This document shows positions 36,029-47,545 of a DNA stretch of 64,000 nucleotides, piece after piece. The notes under the pieces were generated by a model, which saw only the letters and a program-made list of their open reading frames with translations, did not search any database and was not told where the DNA came from. The stretch is from Clonostachys chloroleuca. Its lineage: Eukaryota; Ascomycota; Sordariomycetes; Hypocreales; Bionectriaceae. The position numbers and the translations under genes were made by a program. The stretch spans positions 15,686,001 through 15,750,000 of the forward strand of contig JBANAY010000003.1 in the NCBI GenBank assembly GCA_037952775.1, read 5' to 3'. Position 1 is the first letter of the stretch, and each line of letters starts with the position of its first letter.

Positions 36029-36442
36029 TTACTCAATCAGATTGCCATCAGGGTCCCTAACGTAGATGCTTTGGATCGGCCCTTGGGCGCCTGTTCGTGC
36101 GACTGTTTTGCCCCCTTCCAGAACTGTGATTCCCCGATCCTGGAAACCCTGTATAACTTCATCCAGATTTGTATCTTGCTCAACCAGAAAGCAAAGATCG
36201 GCAGTTCCAGGAAGGGCCGTCGTCGCTTTTGGCTCAAACTCGGCACCTTTCTGGTGCAAATTGATCTTTTGCGATCCGTACTTCAGAGCCATCCGAGGGG
36301 TCGCCAAGGGGTCTGATGCCGGTGTGAAGGCCTCCAACTTCATGCCCAGATGCTCAGTGTACCATTGCGCCGTCCGCGCTGTGTTTGCACAGGTGAGCAC
36401 AAGATGGTCAAGAGATTTGACAATGGCGAGTGGCTTTGACAT
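36029..36442 (-). CDS. VOC-family (glyoxalase/dioxygenase fold) protein
   Basis: Single-exon gene of about 137 residues from the ATG at 36442 (an in-frame ATG four codons upstream at 36454 is also possible). The vicinal-oxygen-chelate fold is clear: the first beta-alpha-beta unit carries SLDHLVLTCANTART with the metal His, then WYTEHLGMKLE. The second unit has LCFLVEQD and ends in YVRDPDGNLIE with the C-terminal metal Glu. The family includes glyoxalase I, fosfomycin/bleomycin resistance proteins and ring-cleaving dioxygenases; small fungal ones are mostly of unknown substrate. Cytosolic. It is divergent from the GNAT gene, sharing a spacer of about 400 bases. Intact. Confidence 0.88.
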   Translation of the reverse strand: MSKPLAIVKSLDHLVLTCANTARTAQWYTEHLGMKLEAFTPASDPLATPRMALKYGSQKINLHQKGAEFEPKATTALPGTADLCFLVEQDTNLDEVIQGFQDRGITVLEGGKTVARTGAQGPIQSIYVRDPDGNLIE

Positions 36443-36840
36443 TGTCGCGAACAAGCACTCTTCAGCTTAACTTCGCAGGGAGCAAGTAAAGTATCTCACA
36501 GTAAGGTAGAAACAGATTCAAGTGATGAGCGGCATATGAAAACTCCGATTCTCGGGCCGAGAGGCGGAAACCTAGAAACCCCGCATGGCATCGGGTTCCA
36601 ACTTTGAACCCACAGTATTCACGCCACATTAGTGCTACATCCATCATCATCGTTACCCCTGCCATTTACTCCTTGGGATGAGATTTCAGAGCCAGTAATG
36701 AATGACTCATAGTGATTCAAATGGTAGTATAATAAAATCGAACCACGTTTCCTTCTCACTTCTGTCTTGTTTGCTTCTCCATTTCCAAGCCTCGATTCAA
36801 TATCTAGCCGCTGTCTCGCTGAAGGTGATACCAGTCAAAA
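36443..36840. other. Shared divergent promoter region of VOC and GNAT genes
   Basis: About 400 bases between divergent starts. No coding sequence recognised. Confidence 0.4.
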
Positions 36841-37512
36841 ATGGACGCCTTTTTCGATGGACTTTCAAATGCGTTTTCTTCAGAGCGGCTGTACTATATA
36901 AAAGCTGACGAGGGGGATGAAAATCTACGCGAATTTTTACCTCGAGTGGAAGATGATCCAACGACGCAAGCTCTCGTATCAACTCACCTTCTGAGGCCCA
37001 AAGGGAAAACAGATATCGATGAGACTATGAAGGGTTTGAGCGCTTCACTTTTAGGGGTTTCAATATGCCTTAAGCCAAGAGAGGAAGCGAAGCAAAATGA
37101 CGATCAAACAAAAGAAACACAATCACCAGACGGAAAGACTACTCGACCAACTATCATAGGCTTCGTTGTGCTTGGATGGGGAGGTATTCCTTGGAACCAG
37201 GTTGTCAACAGGAGAGCCAGCATAGGGATAAGTCTCAGTTCTGAGTACCATGGCAAGGGTTACGGGCGGGAAGCTTTCAACTGGATGCTTGACTGGGCGT
37301 TCCGTTATGCCGGGCTTCATACGGTTTTCCTGAGCGTTTTCTCATACAATGAAAAGGCAGTTCGCCTATACAAGAGCCTCGGGTTCGTACAAGAAGGCCA
37401 TCTGCGAGAGACCAAATATTTCCACCGCAAGTGGCATGACGAGCTATTATTCGCCATTACAGAAAATGAATGGGAGAAAATCAGAGGGATAGAAAATGCT
37501 AGAGCTACCTAA
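36841..37512 (+). CDS. GNAT-family N-acetyltransferase
   Basis: Single-exon gene of 223 residues. The acetyl-CoA pyrophosphate-binding motif A appears as EYHGKGYGREAF, a good match to the Q/R-x-x-G-x-G/A rule. It is followed by the motif B segment NEKAVRLYKSLGF and a terminal YFHRKWHDELLFAI, as in RimJ/RimL-type acetyltransferases. Between residues about 80 and 105 there is a charged Lys/Gln/Asp insert not usual for short GNATs. The acceptor is unknown (protein N-terminus, amine or small metabolite). No targeting signal is seen. Intact. Confidence 0.88.
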   Translation: MDAFFDGLSNAFSSERLYYIKADEGDENLREFLPRVEDDPTTQALVSTHLLRPKGKTDIDETMKGLSASLLGVSICLKPREEAKQNDDQTKETQSPDGKTTRPTIIGFVVLGWGGIPWNQVVNRRASIGISLSSEYHGKGYGREAFNWMLDWAFRYAGLHTVFLSVFSYNEKAVRLYKSLGFVQEGHLRETKYFHRKWHDELLFAITENEWEKIRGIENARAT

Positions 37513-38476
37513 ACAATTCTGGCCTTCGATAGCAAGAGAAATTTTGAGTAAACCTCGTGCCACTCTACATTCATGTCTTACCGTCGAGAGAAGGCACTAA
37601 GATGCTATTGTCTGACATGATGTGTCGAAGGCTGCGGATGTGTTGGTGTAAGAGGGTGGCTTAAATCTCATTCGGCGAGCAGCTCGTTGTCACGGCAAGT
37701 GAGTCATCGGTATGAATGTTTACAGACTTTTTCTTTGGCATGACTGCAGCCTTAGCCTAGGGAAGCTTATATCGACTTTTCTCAATCATTGTGTTGAGTC
37801 GTCGGGCCTGGCATTTTCTATTGCTGTTTGACTTTATATTCAAACTCTCTTCCGTATCTGATAGAGGATGAGAATATCAGGCTCATCGGCACCAGAGTAA
37901 AGAGTGAATAGGCGTAGGGTAGTTCGATCTTTTGGGGAGACTCGTCAAAAGGTACCACAGCTTCAAGATCCCTGTTTCACGAACAGGCATAGCCCTGTTT
38001 TTGGTCCGAGCGTTAATCACCATGGTCACCGTATGTTTTCTCAGTGCTTTGGGAGCTTCTAGACTTAGTATGGCGCATGATCCTTAGGTGCAGGAAAACG
38101 TATTTCTCCACACGACGTTACGTGCCGAGGCATCTGGGTAGTAGGAGCTTCCTTTCTTATCCTATTGAATCAATTCGGCACGATTGGCGTCCGGCGCACT
38201 ACGGCAGGGGCTTTCACAAAGTGTCTCGTCTTTCGGGAGTCAACCACTCACATGTTCGCTTGCTGTAGATTCATAATGCTGAGATGTTGATCGGAGTTTC
38301 AGGGGCCCCAGAGCTAACGACGAGGATGAGGAACACACGGGTTTCTAAAGATTTAATAAACTTGATCTAGTCTAAGAAGAGGTATAAGAGTCTTGAACCC
38401 GCTGGTCGCATCCAGATCGCCCCCAGAGAAACTTCGTGCCAAATAAGGCCGCCTGTTTTGCCTTCAAATAGTCACC
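37513..38476. other. Intergenic
   Basis: No gene recognised. A TATAAG element at 38383-38388 lies about 90 bases before the next start and may be its TATA box. Confidence 0.4.
38383..38388 (+). promoter_or_regulatory. Possible TATA box
   Basis: TATAAG about 90 bases before the ATG at 38477 of the DJ-1/PfpI-like gene. Tentative. Confidence 0.3.
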
Positions 38477-39202
38477 ATGGCTTCTACCCTGACTGTCGGG
38501 ACGCTTGCCTATGGGTACCAAGCCATCGACGCTTTTGGCCTTCTAGACGTCCTTAGCTCCGGGAGTGACATCTTTGTTAACGACTTGGAGCTTTTCCATG
38601 CCGTGAGTCCGATCGCCAAGGAAAGGGCACCAAAAATCGTCTTCCATCATGTCGGTGTCAACCGTGAGCCTATCCATGCTCTTACGACCGGGCTCACTCT
38701 AGTACCCACCTGCACTGTCGACGATGCGCCGGACTTCGACATACTCCTTGTCCCTGGGCCAAACCCGTATGGCTTTGAACTTGATCCTCGATTCAAGGAA
38801 CTTATACAGCGCCAGGTTGCATCCGGACGACTCCTGTTCACCAACTGTACTGGGGCTTGCATCGCCGCCCAGGCAGGAGTCCTAGATGGGAAGAAGGCCA
38901 CTGTGAACCATGCCTTTCTGAAGTGGGCCGCAAAGGAGTACCCTAACGTCAGTTGGACAGCTGAAGCTCAGTGGGTAGTGGACGGAAACGTGTGGACCGC
39001 GGCTGGCGCTGTTGCAGGTATGGATATGGCTGCGCATTGGTTGAAGGAGAACTATGGAAAGGAGGTTATGACTCTGTCCGCTATGAACCTGGATTTCGAA
39101 CCTCGCGATGTTAAAGGCGTTCTAAACGTAATTCCCCAAAGATATGATGCTGAAGGGAAGCAGACCGCAAGCCATGTGTTTAACTACACGGACTTTTTTT
39201 AG
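38477..39202 (+). CDS. DJ-1/PfpI family protein
   Basis: Single-exon gene of 241 residues with the flavodoxin-like class I glutamine amidotransferase fold. The nucleophile elbow is TNCTGACIAAQAG, with Cys residues on both sides of the turn. The acidic partner region is GFELDPRF, and a PGPNPYG loop lies near residue 92. The N-terminal GYQAIDAFGLLDVL is typical of fungal PfpI/ThiJ-like proteins annotated as cysteine amidase-, isocyanide hydratase- or glyoxalase III-like. No His is obvious directly after the elbow Cys, so protease-type activity is uncertain. Cytosolic. Intact, with GC content higher than the flanks. Confidence 0.88.
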   Translation: MASTLTVGTLAYGYQAIDAFGLLDVLSSGSDIFVNDLELFHAVSPIAKERAPKIVFHHVGVNREPIHALTTGLTLVPTCTVDDAPDFDILLVPGPNPYGFELDPRFKELIQRQVASGRLLFTNCTGACIAAQAGVLDGKKATVNHAFLKWAAKEYPNVSWTAEAQWVVDGNVWTAAGAVAGMDMAAHWLKENYGKEVMTLSAMNLDFEPRDVKGVLNVIPQRYDAEGKQTASHVFNYTDFF

Positions 39203-39596
39203 AGGTCGCTGGTCTGGAGGAATGACCAGGCTGGTGACTAGAAGAAGTCTGGCCCGGCGTGGGTCCTGCTATTATCATGTCTTTAAGGGAAATCCATGAA
39301 ATAAATCCTCTGTTGAGACTTTTTTCTTCCCAAATTGTTACTTAGTGTCTCAGTTGCCAAACAACTCATCTTTTGAGACTCATCAATGTGTTTACGCATT
39401 ACTCTATCTCTAAATCTTACTATGCCAATCGTAGAATATGGGGTGTCCCTCCCAGATTCCTAGTCAGATATTCCTTTTCGTGATAATGTTAAAGAATACA
39501 ATTCATACTAGGCTGAAAGACTTTATGCCACTCACAGGAGTCACATCAACGAAGTTCTTAGCTTAACATCAGTACCTCGCATACAAGAGAAAAAGC

Positions 39597-39612
39597 ATAT
39601 ATATATATATAT
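39597..39612. repeat. AT dinucleotide microsatellite
   Basis: Uninterrupted AT dinucleotide run of about eight units in AT-rich intergenic DNA. Confidence 0.7.
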
Positions 39613-40482
39613 GATGCGAGTGCCTACATATTATTTGAATAGCCATTGATTATAAATTGAGCTCATTTTGAAAAGTTGTAGTCACCAAAGAATATTTTCT
39701 TGGTTAGTAGAAACCGAACTCAAAACTCTTTCAATCACTTTTCTTAAATAGAATGTTAAAACACGAACATCAAAATTTAAGTTACGAATCCTGACCGCCT
39801 TTTCAGTATAGAAATATACAGTTCTTGTGTTGATATGCCACTCCCTTATTATAGGGCCGACTCTCCACGAATTAAATCCCTTTTAAAACCCAACGCAAAC
39901 CGTGCATCATTCATCACTTATGCAATGTAACATGGATTAACCCCTCATTTATCCAAGGTACTTCCTCATGAATATGTAGCAGTCTAGTGTTGGTCACATT
40001 GTCGGCCATTTCCTTAATAGTAAGACTGAACCTAAGTTCCATGTTCCATGACGTCAATGCATATGCTGGAGTGGTCTTCGGAATAGTGAATACCGTCAAC
40101 TAGCCCGGCCGTGGCTTCTTGCAAACTGTTCTTTGACGGATCTTCTCGTGCTTTATATTGAGGTCAAGACTAACATGAGACACAACCTTCAGAGGAGCAA
40201 TGGTTACAATATTCCACAATTCAGTGCCTCTTTTCGGAGAAATCTTGATGCTCGGATCTGGATCGACCATGACAAATTTAGTTCATTGAGGGACAAGGGG
40301 GATAAATGGAACATTAACGCCCCGCCTCAGCATTGCACGAGATCTTATGGGTAAACTCTCATTGGAAGGTCCCCCGGCTTTTTAATTGCCTGCAGGATGT
40401 TCGGGGTTGAGTGGCTGGGAACGTTACACTGAAGTGCGTACTAAATTAATTGGATTTAGGTCTCGTGTAGGGTTTATAGGTC

Positions 40483-40489
40483 TATATAA
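40483..40489 (+). promoter_or_regulatory. Probable TATA box of GH105 gene
   Basis: TATATAA about 125 bases before the ATG at 40614, a suitable distance for a fungal core promoter. Confidence 0.4.
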
Positions 40490-40613
40490 GCTTTGGGGGA
40501 ATACAAGGTGCGAGCTGGCACAACTGTTAACCCTTCTTGTATTATTTGGAATCGCATTTCAAAGCAAACAGCAGAGCATTTTCGGTTATCCCCAAAACGA
40601 GCAATTAATTTCC

Positions 40614-41919
40614 ATGATGCTGTTCACACAGCTGTTTGCTCTTGGTGTAGCACTACTCTCACCTACGGCTGCCGCAGATGACCAACCACCATATCTAACG
40701 TGGATGGCCGACACCTTCATTCAGGACGGTGTTACTCCTAACTACGGTTACCAAGTGGCAACGCTTTACCTTGGCTTCGAAAAAGCTTATGAGATATCTA
40801 ATGATGAAAAGTACCTTGACTGGTACAAGGGCCAGATCGATGACCATGTTGTGCTTGAGAACGGAACTATCAAAAAGTGGAATTACACAAGATACGTTCT
40901 TGACGAGTACCGAATTGCCAACAATTACTTGTACCTCTACGATAAAACCGGCTTAGAAAAATACAAGTCGGCGGCCAACATCGTCCGTAACATGATAAAT
41001 TCCACCCCCAGGTCCCCATCTGGAGGTTTTTGGTAAGCCTAATCGGAGCAAGCGGCTTTGTTATTGTAGAATTTCACTAAGCAATAAATCTACCAGGCAT
41101 CAAATATTCTTCCGGAACCAGATGTGGCTTGACGGGCTATTCATGGCCCAGCCATTCTATGCAAAATGGACACATAGATACGATGCAGACAATCAGACCG
41201 CGTGGAATGACATTCTCCTCCAATATGATCTCATTGAGACGCATGCGCGCAACAAAACCTCTGGACTCATTCCTCATGGATGGGCAGATGGACAGGCAAC
41301 ATGGGCGGACCCGGTAACAGGAGTTTCACCTCATGTGTGGGTTCGAGCTCTTGGATGGTATTTCATGTCGCTGGTCGAGGTCCTCCAAGTCTTCCCCACC
41401 TCCCACCCAGGCTATGAAAAACTTATGGGTTATTTCGTATCCCTGGCAGAGGCTTTGAAGAAGACACGAGATGTGGACTCTGGAACCTGGTGGCAAGTTA
41501 TGGAAGACCCATACCCAACGTATGAAGATAATTTCATAGAGGCCAGTGGTTCTGCCATGTTCACATACGGATGGTTTAAGGGCATTGCGCTTGGATATTT
41601 ACCGAAAGAGGCCTACTTGGAGACAGCAAAGGACGCGTATATCAGCATCGTGAAGAATTTCATTTCCGAGGCGGAAGATAATCGTCTTGTTCTTCACGGG
41701 ACGGTCGATGAGTGTAATCTCATCGGCAAAGTGGACCTTGCCGTACGTATCACCACCCACCTTTTCCCTCGAGCTATAACATTGATCACCTTTTACTAAT
41801 ACGTTGGTAACTGCTTGCAGTACTATTTCAGCAGACCAATTAGAGACAACCATAAGAATGGTGTTGGGCCATTTATGCTTGCATCTTTTGAATGGGAGAC
41901 CTGGGCTAAAGATGCGTGA
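40614..41919 (+). CDS. Secreted GH105 unsaturated glucuronyl/rhamnogalacturonyl hydrolase
   Basis: Three exons (introns 41033-41096 and 41743-41820) join to 387 residues. The start MMLFTQLFALGVALLSPTAAA is a clear secretion signal. The mature part is an (alpha/alpha)6 barrel: an LDEYRIANNYLYLY repeat, then QMWLDGLFMAQPF, which holds the catalytic Asp of GH88/GH105 enzymes. HGWADGQATWADP and the WVRALGWYFMSLVEVL helix follow, then the FIEASGSAMFTYGWFKGI segment. Several N-x-T/S sites fit glycosylation. GH105 enzymes hydrolyse the unsaturated uronic acid left by pectate or rhamnogalacturonan lyases by hydration of the double bond. Intact. It is the clearest plant-cell-wall gene in the window; the BBE-like gene behind it converges. 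Confidence 0.92.
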
Positions 41920-42366
41920 TGCAGACCATAAGGATAACAGCTGATGTTTCTACTCTTCATACCTTTTTTCCAAATCGGAAGGATAGATAAATTCTGTAGG
42001 CTGTACATATTATTATTGCAAATAGTCAGTCGCGGCTAACTCTTCAAATCCGATAATTATTTGAAGTGAACAATAATTCTTCATTTTGCTCACTATATAC
42101 CAAATGAGTACACTGTGAGGATACTTAGGAACCCTCAAGGAGTACAAAGTGTTGTGTGTTGAGGTCTTGAATTCTTCGGGAGCTGAATAGCTTTTATTTG
42201 GCTATTTACAAATCTCCCCTATCGCTCCTCCTGTTTTCCGACAACCCAGTAAACGATGACACCATCAACCCCCTTGAATCCCAGGCAAGGTACGTCCCTG
42301 TTGACCTAAAGTTCGAGCTATTTGAAAGGTTTGGAGGCTGTAGGAACCCTGAATGGCTGAAGATTG
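41920..42366. other. Convergent intergenic spacer
   Basis: 3' ends of the GH105 and BBE-like genes; nothing else recognised. Confidence 0.4.
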
Positions 42367-43848
42367 TTATATGACCCTTGGCACGCCGTTTCGGAAAACA
42401 TTATCAGCATCATACTTCCGCTTCAGGTCGACCAAAGTCGGAAGATGTTCGTTATAAATCTTTTTCATATCGGCATCCTTAAACCCTTCCAGTGATATGT
42501 ATGTACTGCTGAGGATATTTGCCTGGTCAGTCTCCCGTAGTTCCTGGCGGACTTGCTGGCCCCATGCGAGCGCGCTTTCAGTTTGCTCCGCATCAGCAGT
42601 CATGGCGATAATTTCAACCATATGATGAGCCTCCCGAGACGCGAAAACGGACTCCTTGTACCCACTATCCGCACGTAGACTGTGCACGCAAATCATGCAG
42701 CTTGGATACGGCACAGTGGCGTTATGCTTGCCCAGGACCGCCGCGATTTCTGGTGTCCACTTCTTTAGGCTGATCGTGTATGACCGGCCATAAACGCCGT
42801 ATGTGACGAGGTTGTTATTATCCTCGATCATTTTCAAAGCCGTCTTGGGTTCTACCATTTTCATAACGTTGGGTGCAAGGTTGGCAATCTTCTCAAACCA
42901 CTTACGACCCTCGTCATGATCATCTGAGACCCAAGTGAAAAGCATGCCGGTTACTTTACCAACACCGGGAAACTCCATGGCGAGAAACTGGAGTTGCCCA
43001 GGGCTTGGCAAGGCAAGGTCTTGGACTTCGCGACTCAAAGTTGACCAGGCCGAAATCATATCGCTAGAGTCAAAGATGATGGTTCCAGAAAGCATCTAAG
43101 TCATCGGGTTAGTCAATAATGCAGAATGAAAGGAAACGTTTCCCGGTGCATCGTATACGCACCTCTTTAAGCGGATAAACTTTGATGGTCAACTCAACAA
43201 TCGGTCCAAACACCGGGCCGGCTCCTCGGATTCCCTTGAGCAAGTCATCGTCTGCCTCAAAGACTTCGCCGTTATTTCTGACCAGCTTGGCTCCGAGAAT
43301 TTGATCCGCACCGAACCCATACAGGCTCAAAAACGGCCCGTATCCGCCCAGCGTACTCCATCCGACATAGCCGACTGAACTGACCGTTCCGCTGGACCAA
43401 GAAGCCTTCAGTCAGTCAAATTGCCAACAAATCTGGAAAATTTCTGGTTCACGAACCATGGGGTGACGAGGCCATGCTCGCCCAGAGTCTTCAAGAGTTG
43501 GCCCAGCTGGACACCTCCACCAATTTTGGCAGATTTCTTGTCCTCACTGACCTCTACATATGCAATGTCACGCATGTCAATAACAAGGGAGTTATCGATC
43601 AAGGTTTCGCCAGCGCAACTATGACCGCCGGTTCGAATGGTGAAATCAGCTTGATTCTTCCTGCACGCCTTGACCAGTGCAGCAACCTCGTCCGCATTTT
43701 TGGGTCGTGCGATTGCCGTGGGGCGTGCAGAGGTTAGAATAAACGACTTTCGTAAAGCGTCATACTCAGGAGACTCGGTAGTATGAAGCTGAATGCCTGG
43801 ATTGCTGGTCTGGATCGATAAGAGAACTGCTTGTACTGCTGCGGCCAT
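42367..43848 (-). CDS. BBE-like FAD-linked oxidase
   Basis: Three exons (43848-43457, 43391-43163, 43095-42367) join to 449 residues. The FAD-binding PCMH/VAO-type domain has PTAIARPKNADEV and RTGGHSCAG, where the His is the expected covalent flavin attachment site. After the first intron comes CGTVSSVGYVGWSTLGGYGP. The position that carries the second flavin-linking Cys in bicovalent members is Val here, so a single linkage is likely. The C-terminal BBE motif is the YDADNVFRNGVP end. No signal peptide is evident, so the start at 43848 suggests a cytosolic enzyme. Family members oxidise sugars, alkaloids or polyketide alcohols, often in secondary metabolism. The first intron donor (GTTCGT) is weak but is the one that keeps the conserved frame. 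Confidence 0.87.
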
Positions 43849-46800
43849 CTTGACAGTAAGTGTTTCCTTTATGATGAGCTTCCAAAGTTGAAGTGTGAGA
43901 GATCGGGGGTTCGTAGAATGGGAACATCGTGGCTTTAAGACTACGGCCCTCACTGAGCATCCTTGATGACGAGGAGCCCCCATGCGCCAGTCTGACGTGC
44001 AAAAGCTTACTGGTGTACTCACCGATATTCACGATCTGGTTTCTGACTGGTCATCGGAGGACACGGAAGATGGTCAGAGTAAGCACCAGGCAAATCTACC
44101 CACTACTAGCGTGGCCTGTGGTGAACTATCCCAGCACTTGAGCGCAATACGCACAAATTCTAACCCCAGGATCTGACCATTTTGCTTAATAATGTTGAAG
44201 GATACAAACAGGAATGGATTAGTGGCAATTTTCTGCGAGCTGTATTTCCTAAACTGGTAATTGGGTGAAATTGAACCTGAGATAAACCCAAAGATATCTT
44301 CTGCCCTTCTTATCTTCGAATCTACGATCGGTATCATTGGATTATTGTAGGGTTAAGAATAAATATCCCAGTAGCAATAGCCTAAAAATCGACAATGTAC
44401 AACATTTTAAGGTGCTATATTTTTCCGGTCATTGCAAAAAGTCGCTTACTTATAACTTCAAATAAATCCCCATTTCTTGCTTCACCTAGTCTCATGTAAA
44501 TATAACCTAGCAATGATATCGCCGACCTCATCTGTGCTCTGTAACAACATGGGTTGAAAACTGAGCCTAAATTGGTTTTTTCAAAACGCATTTACCTTAC
44601 CACCGTGGCAATGCATAATCTGCTGTGAAGGCAAAAGGCCTGATGAGCCGTCTGACTTCTAAATACCCTACACCACGCTTGCTGAATGAGATCTGATGAT
44701 GCGCGACGGCGCCGTGAAATAAGGTGAGTAGAGAAAGCCCATGTGTCTATTAGGCCATTTCTCCTGTCATGTAAATCAATCCTCTTCCTTAAGGCAGATA
44801 AGCATTCATATTTAGTTCTATTTACGCCGCGTACAGGTCCGTCATACGTAACCTTGAGGGGTTGCCCATAATTGCCCGATAATGAAGTGCTCATATGTCT
44901 GGTTAGGTATACTAAGAGTACAAAAAACTTTTGAATCTGATATGATGAATCTTGCCTCAGTGTAAGTCTCTTTGATTCTGCACTTCTCACATTCTTCTTG
45001 CTCTAAATGGGCTTTTCCCCGTCTAGTTTTGATAAGCACACAAACTAGATTTGTTATATTCAAAGATCGATTCATTCAAGTCTACATCGCAACAATCGAC
45101 GACACTACCACAGCGCTTGTATGGACCACAACAATCCCGCTAGTTATGAGCACTGAAGTTCGTTCACTTCAGTTGTATATGTCGAGATTTCTAATGCGAT
45201 GCTTCGTTGATCGTAGGCTTGCTTTAGGAAGCCTACTGGTGTTTAGAGACAATGACTTCTTACTGCAGAAACATAGAAATGTCGGGCGCAGATATCAATA
45301 GTATTTTATGCATATGCAACTGCATACATGCCACAAATGAGTTTATGGTGTCTATGATCCGTCTTTTAAGGACCCATTTCCAAGAGGGTTGCCCGCAAAA
45401 AGATTATCACGAGCGATCAGAAGCCATACAGCCCTACTGACGAAGTGAGAGATTCTCTTCATAAATAGAATAGGGTATAAGCTCTAGGCTATATCGAAGT
45501 TTTGAGACAAAATATTCAAGCTGCACTTAAAGATAAGTTGAAATAATCTCAATAAGAATACGAGACATATCGTAGTCAGAGTCCATGAGGGGAAGGTCCT
45601 AAGGGGATCGTGACTACCGTGAACTCCATATCTAGCTGCACTAAATGTGATGAAGCAGGCATTCATATGAAACTAGCGCTGTTTGAGTTCTAAGAAATTA
45701 ATCATGGAGGGTGCAAAGGGGGATGAGGAGGCCGGCTTTGATAGGGTTTCTTCAACCACCTAATAAAGCGACCACACCAAGATCAAACACCCCTTAAGTC
45801 ACCTGGGTGACCTCTGAGAGAAGTTCACTAATTATTATTGGATGTAGGCGGCATATTGCTTGAAATATCTGAATGGCGAATGAGACCTGACTAATTGGGT
45901 TGTGAGACGGAACGACTTTCCTCTTCCTCATTGCAGAAGCCGTAGAAGCGCCGGCCACCATACAGATGATAAATGGTCCTTTCATTCGAATTACTATGTT
46001 GGATAAAGCCATGACCCTCTAGCATGAATTCAGTAAGAGTGTGCGCGCTAGGGATGAGAAGCTTCGGGTTTAGTTAGCCAACTCATCCTCGTGTTGTCGC
46101 CGTAGGGGAGAGGTACGATACGGCGTGTTTCACTGTACATTCTCGTTTCAAGTCATCCAAAAATATTTCCATTTGTCTTCCATGTTCCTTGAATGGGTAT
46201 CATTTATACTATGTATAGTGAGCCTATACCGCTGACATATATCACTGGTGCCGGCAAACCTTTTTTCCCTGTCTATGCTGGCGAATCCTAGACGCTGGTT
46301 TGCCGAAATGATTCGTGTCGGTCCCGCAAGAGGATTCGGCCGCGATTCGGCGAGTCGTCATCATCAGCATGGGATATGTCAGACGGCGTGGAGCACTTCA
46401 TTTGACCCTGTCAGACTCGAGCTTGGCTGGGCCTCGGGCAGCCTGGATTTCAGAGCTCCGAGGGACCTTCTACGTATGGTTAATAAGATTGGATGGGGCC
46501 GGCATTTCATTGGTAGCCGCAAGTTCCGGGCACGTTCCAAAATCCGTCACCTGGTTGCTCAATTGCCGGGCTTGGATTTGGCTGAAATCGGCGCCGCTCT
46601 GTCAGCGCACTGTTCATCGAAAGAATGTGCACTTGGAACGGTGGCGGCAAATTAAACCTGGAATCAGGAGCTCGATCATGTGCCTCATACGATCTACAAA
46701 ACGGGGATAAATAGTTTTCTCTTCTCTTTTGTCGAGCTCCAAGTTGAACTGGACGCAGCAGGGGGGGGGGGGGGGGTAACAAGGGGATACCCGGCGCCTT

Positions 46801-47545
46801 GGCTACGCTAACTTGGCCGACCCTCCCCCTTTTTGCCAGCCATTTGTGTGGAAAGCCTCTAGAATTGGCTTAGTTTTTTCTTTCAAACTTCGTTTTCGAT
46901 AATTGAAATCGTAGTGGGAGGAATGAAGGAATAGACCATGCTGAGTCACGCATCACATAGTGCGGGCATGACTCGGCGTCTCCGCTCAACATGAAACTGG
47001 CTGCTTTGTTACATTCTGAAGTGATCGGCTTCATCGATGCCTGGTGGCGACAAGAAGAACAACATGAGACTCTTTCTTTCGCATTTCGTCCAATTGCCAA
47101 TCTTGGATGGGAGCTTGGATAACTTATGTTGCCCCCCTGGGCCTTGAGGAATAGAAGAAGCTTAATAGGTGAAGATCAACGGCAGCTGGTCTGCATGATA
47201 TCAACGGAAATTAAGGACTCCGCATGGGACACGAGGATGGATTCGGTAGTTAAAAATAGAATTCGCACGATCGGCAGTTAACACCATCTCGAGTAGTTTT
47301 TGTCGCGGCTTGAAACCTTCTCGACTACCGCCTGCCCAGTTGGAGACCATGCTGACGGTATTTGGCCCGGGATGCTGGGATTGCAATTCCTGCAAGCTTT
47401 GGCCCTGCAAGATGGTGGAACGCTTGGCAGTATGGGGGTTGAACATTTGGACATACAAAAACCAATCTGACGAACGATTTGATCCCATGGAATCGTAGAC
47501 ACCATCATTCCTTCTCTTGAGGCATAGCAGGATAAGTTATCCATC
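43849..47545. other. Long AT-rich intergenic region (3.7 kb)
   Basis: No gene supported. Open stretches at 43982-44176 (plus), 45794-46012 (minus) and 46248-46710 (plus) have no domain signature. It includes a run of 16 G at 46761-46776. Confidence 0.4.
46761..46776. repeat. Poly-G tract (16 G)
   Basis: Sixteen consecutive G on the plus strand in otherwise mixed sequence. The exact count is likely unreliable in the source assembly. Confidence 0.8.

Larger units (their letters stand above)
39203..40613. other. AT-rich intergenic region
   Basis: No gene recognised. Contains a short AT microsatellite and a probable TATA box for the GH105 gene. Confidence 0.4.

Noticed and set aside
46248..46710. 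Overlapping 131- and 135-codon open frames upstream of GH71
   Set aside because: Two overlapping frames, neither with protein-family features.
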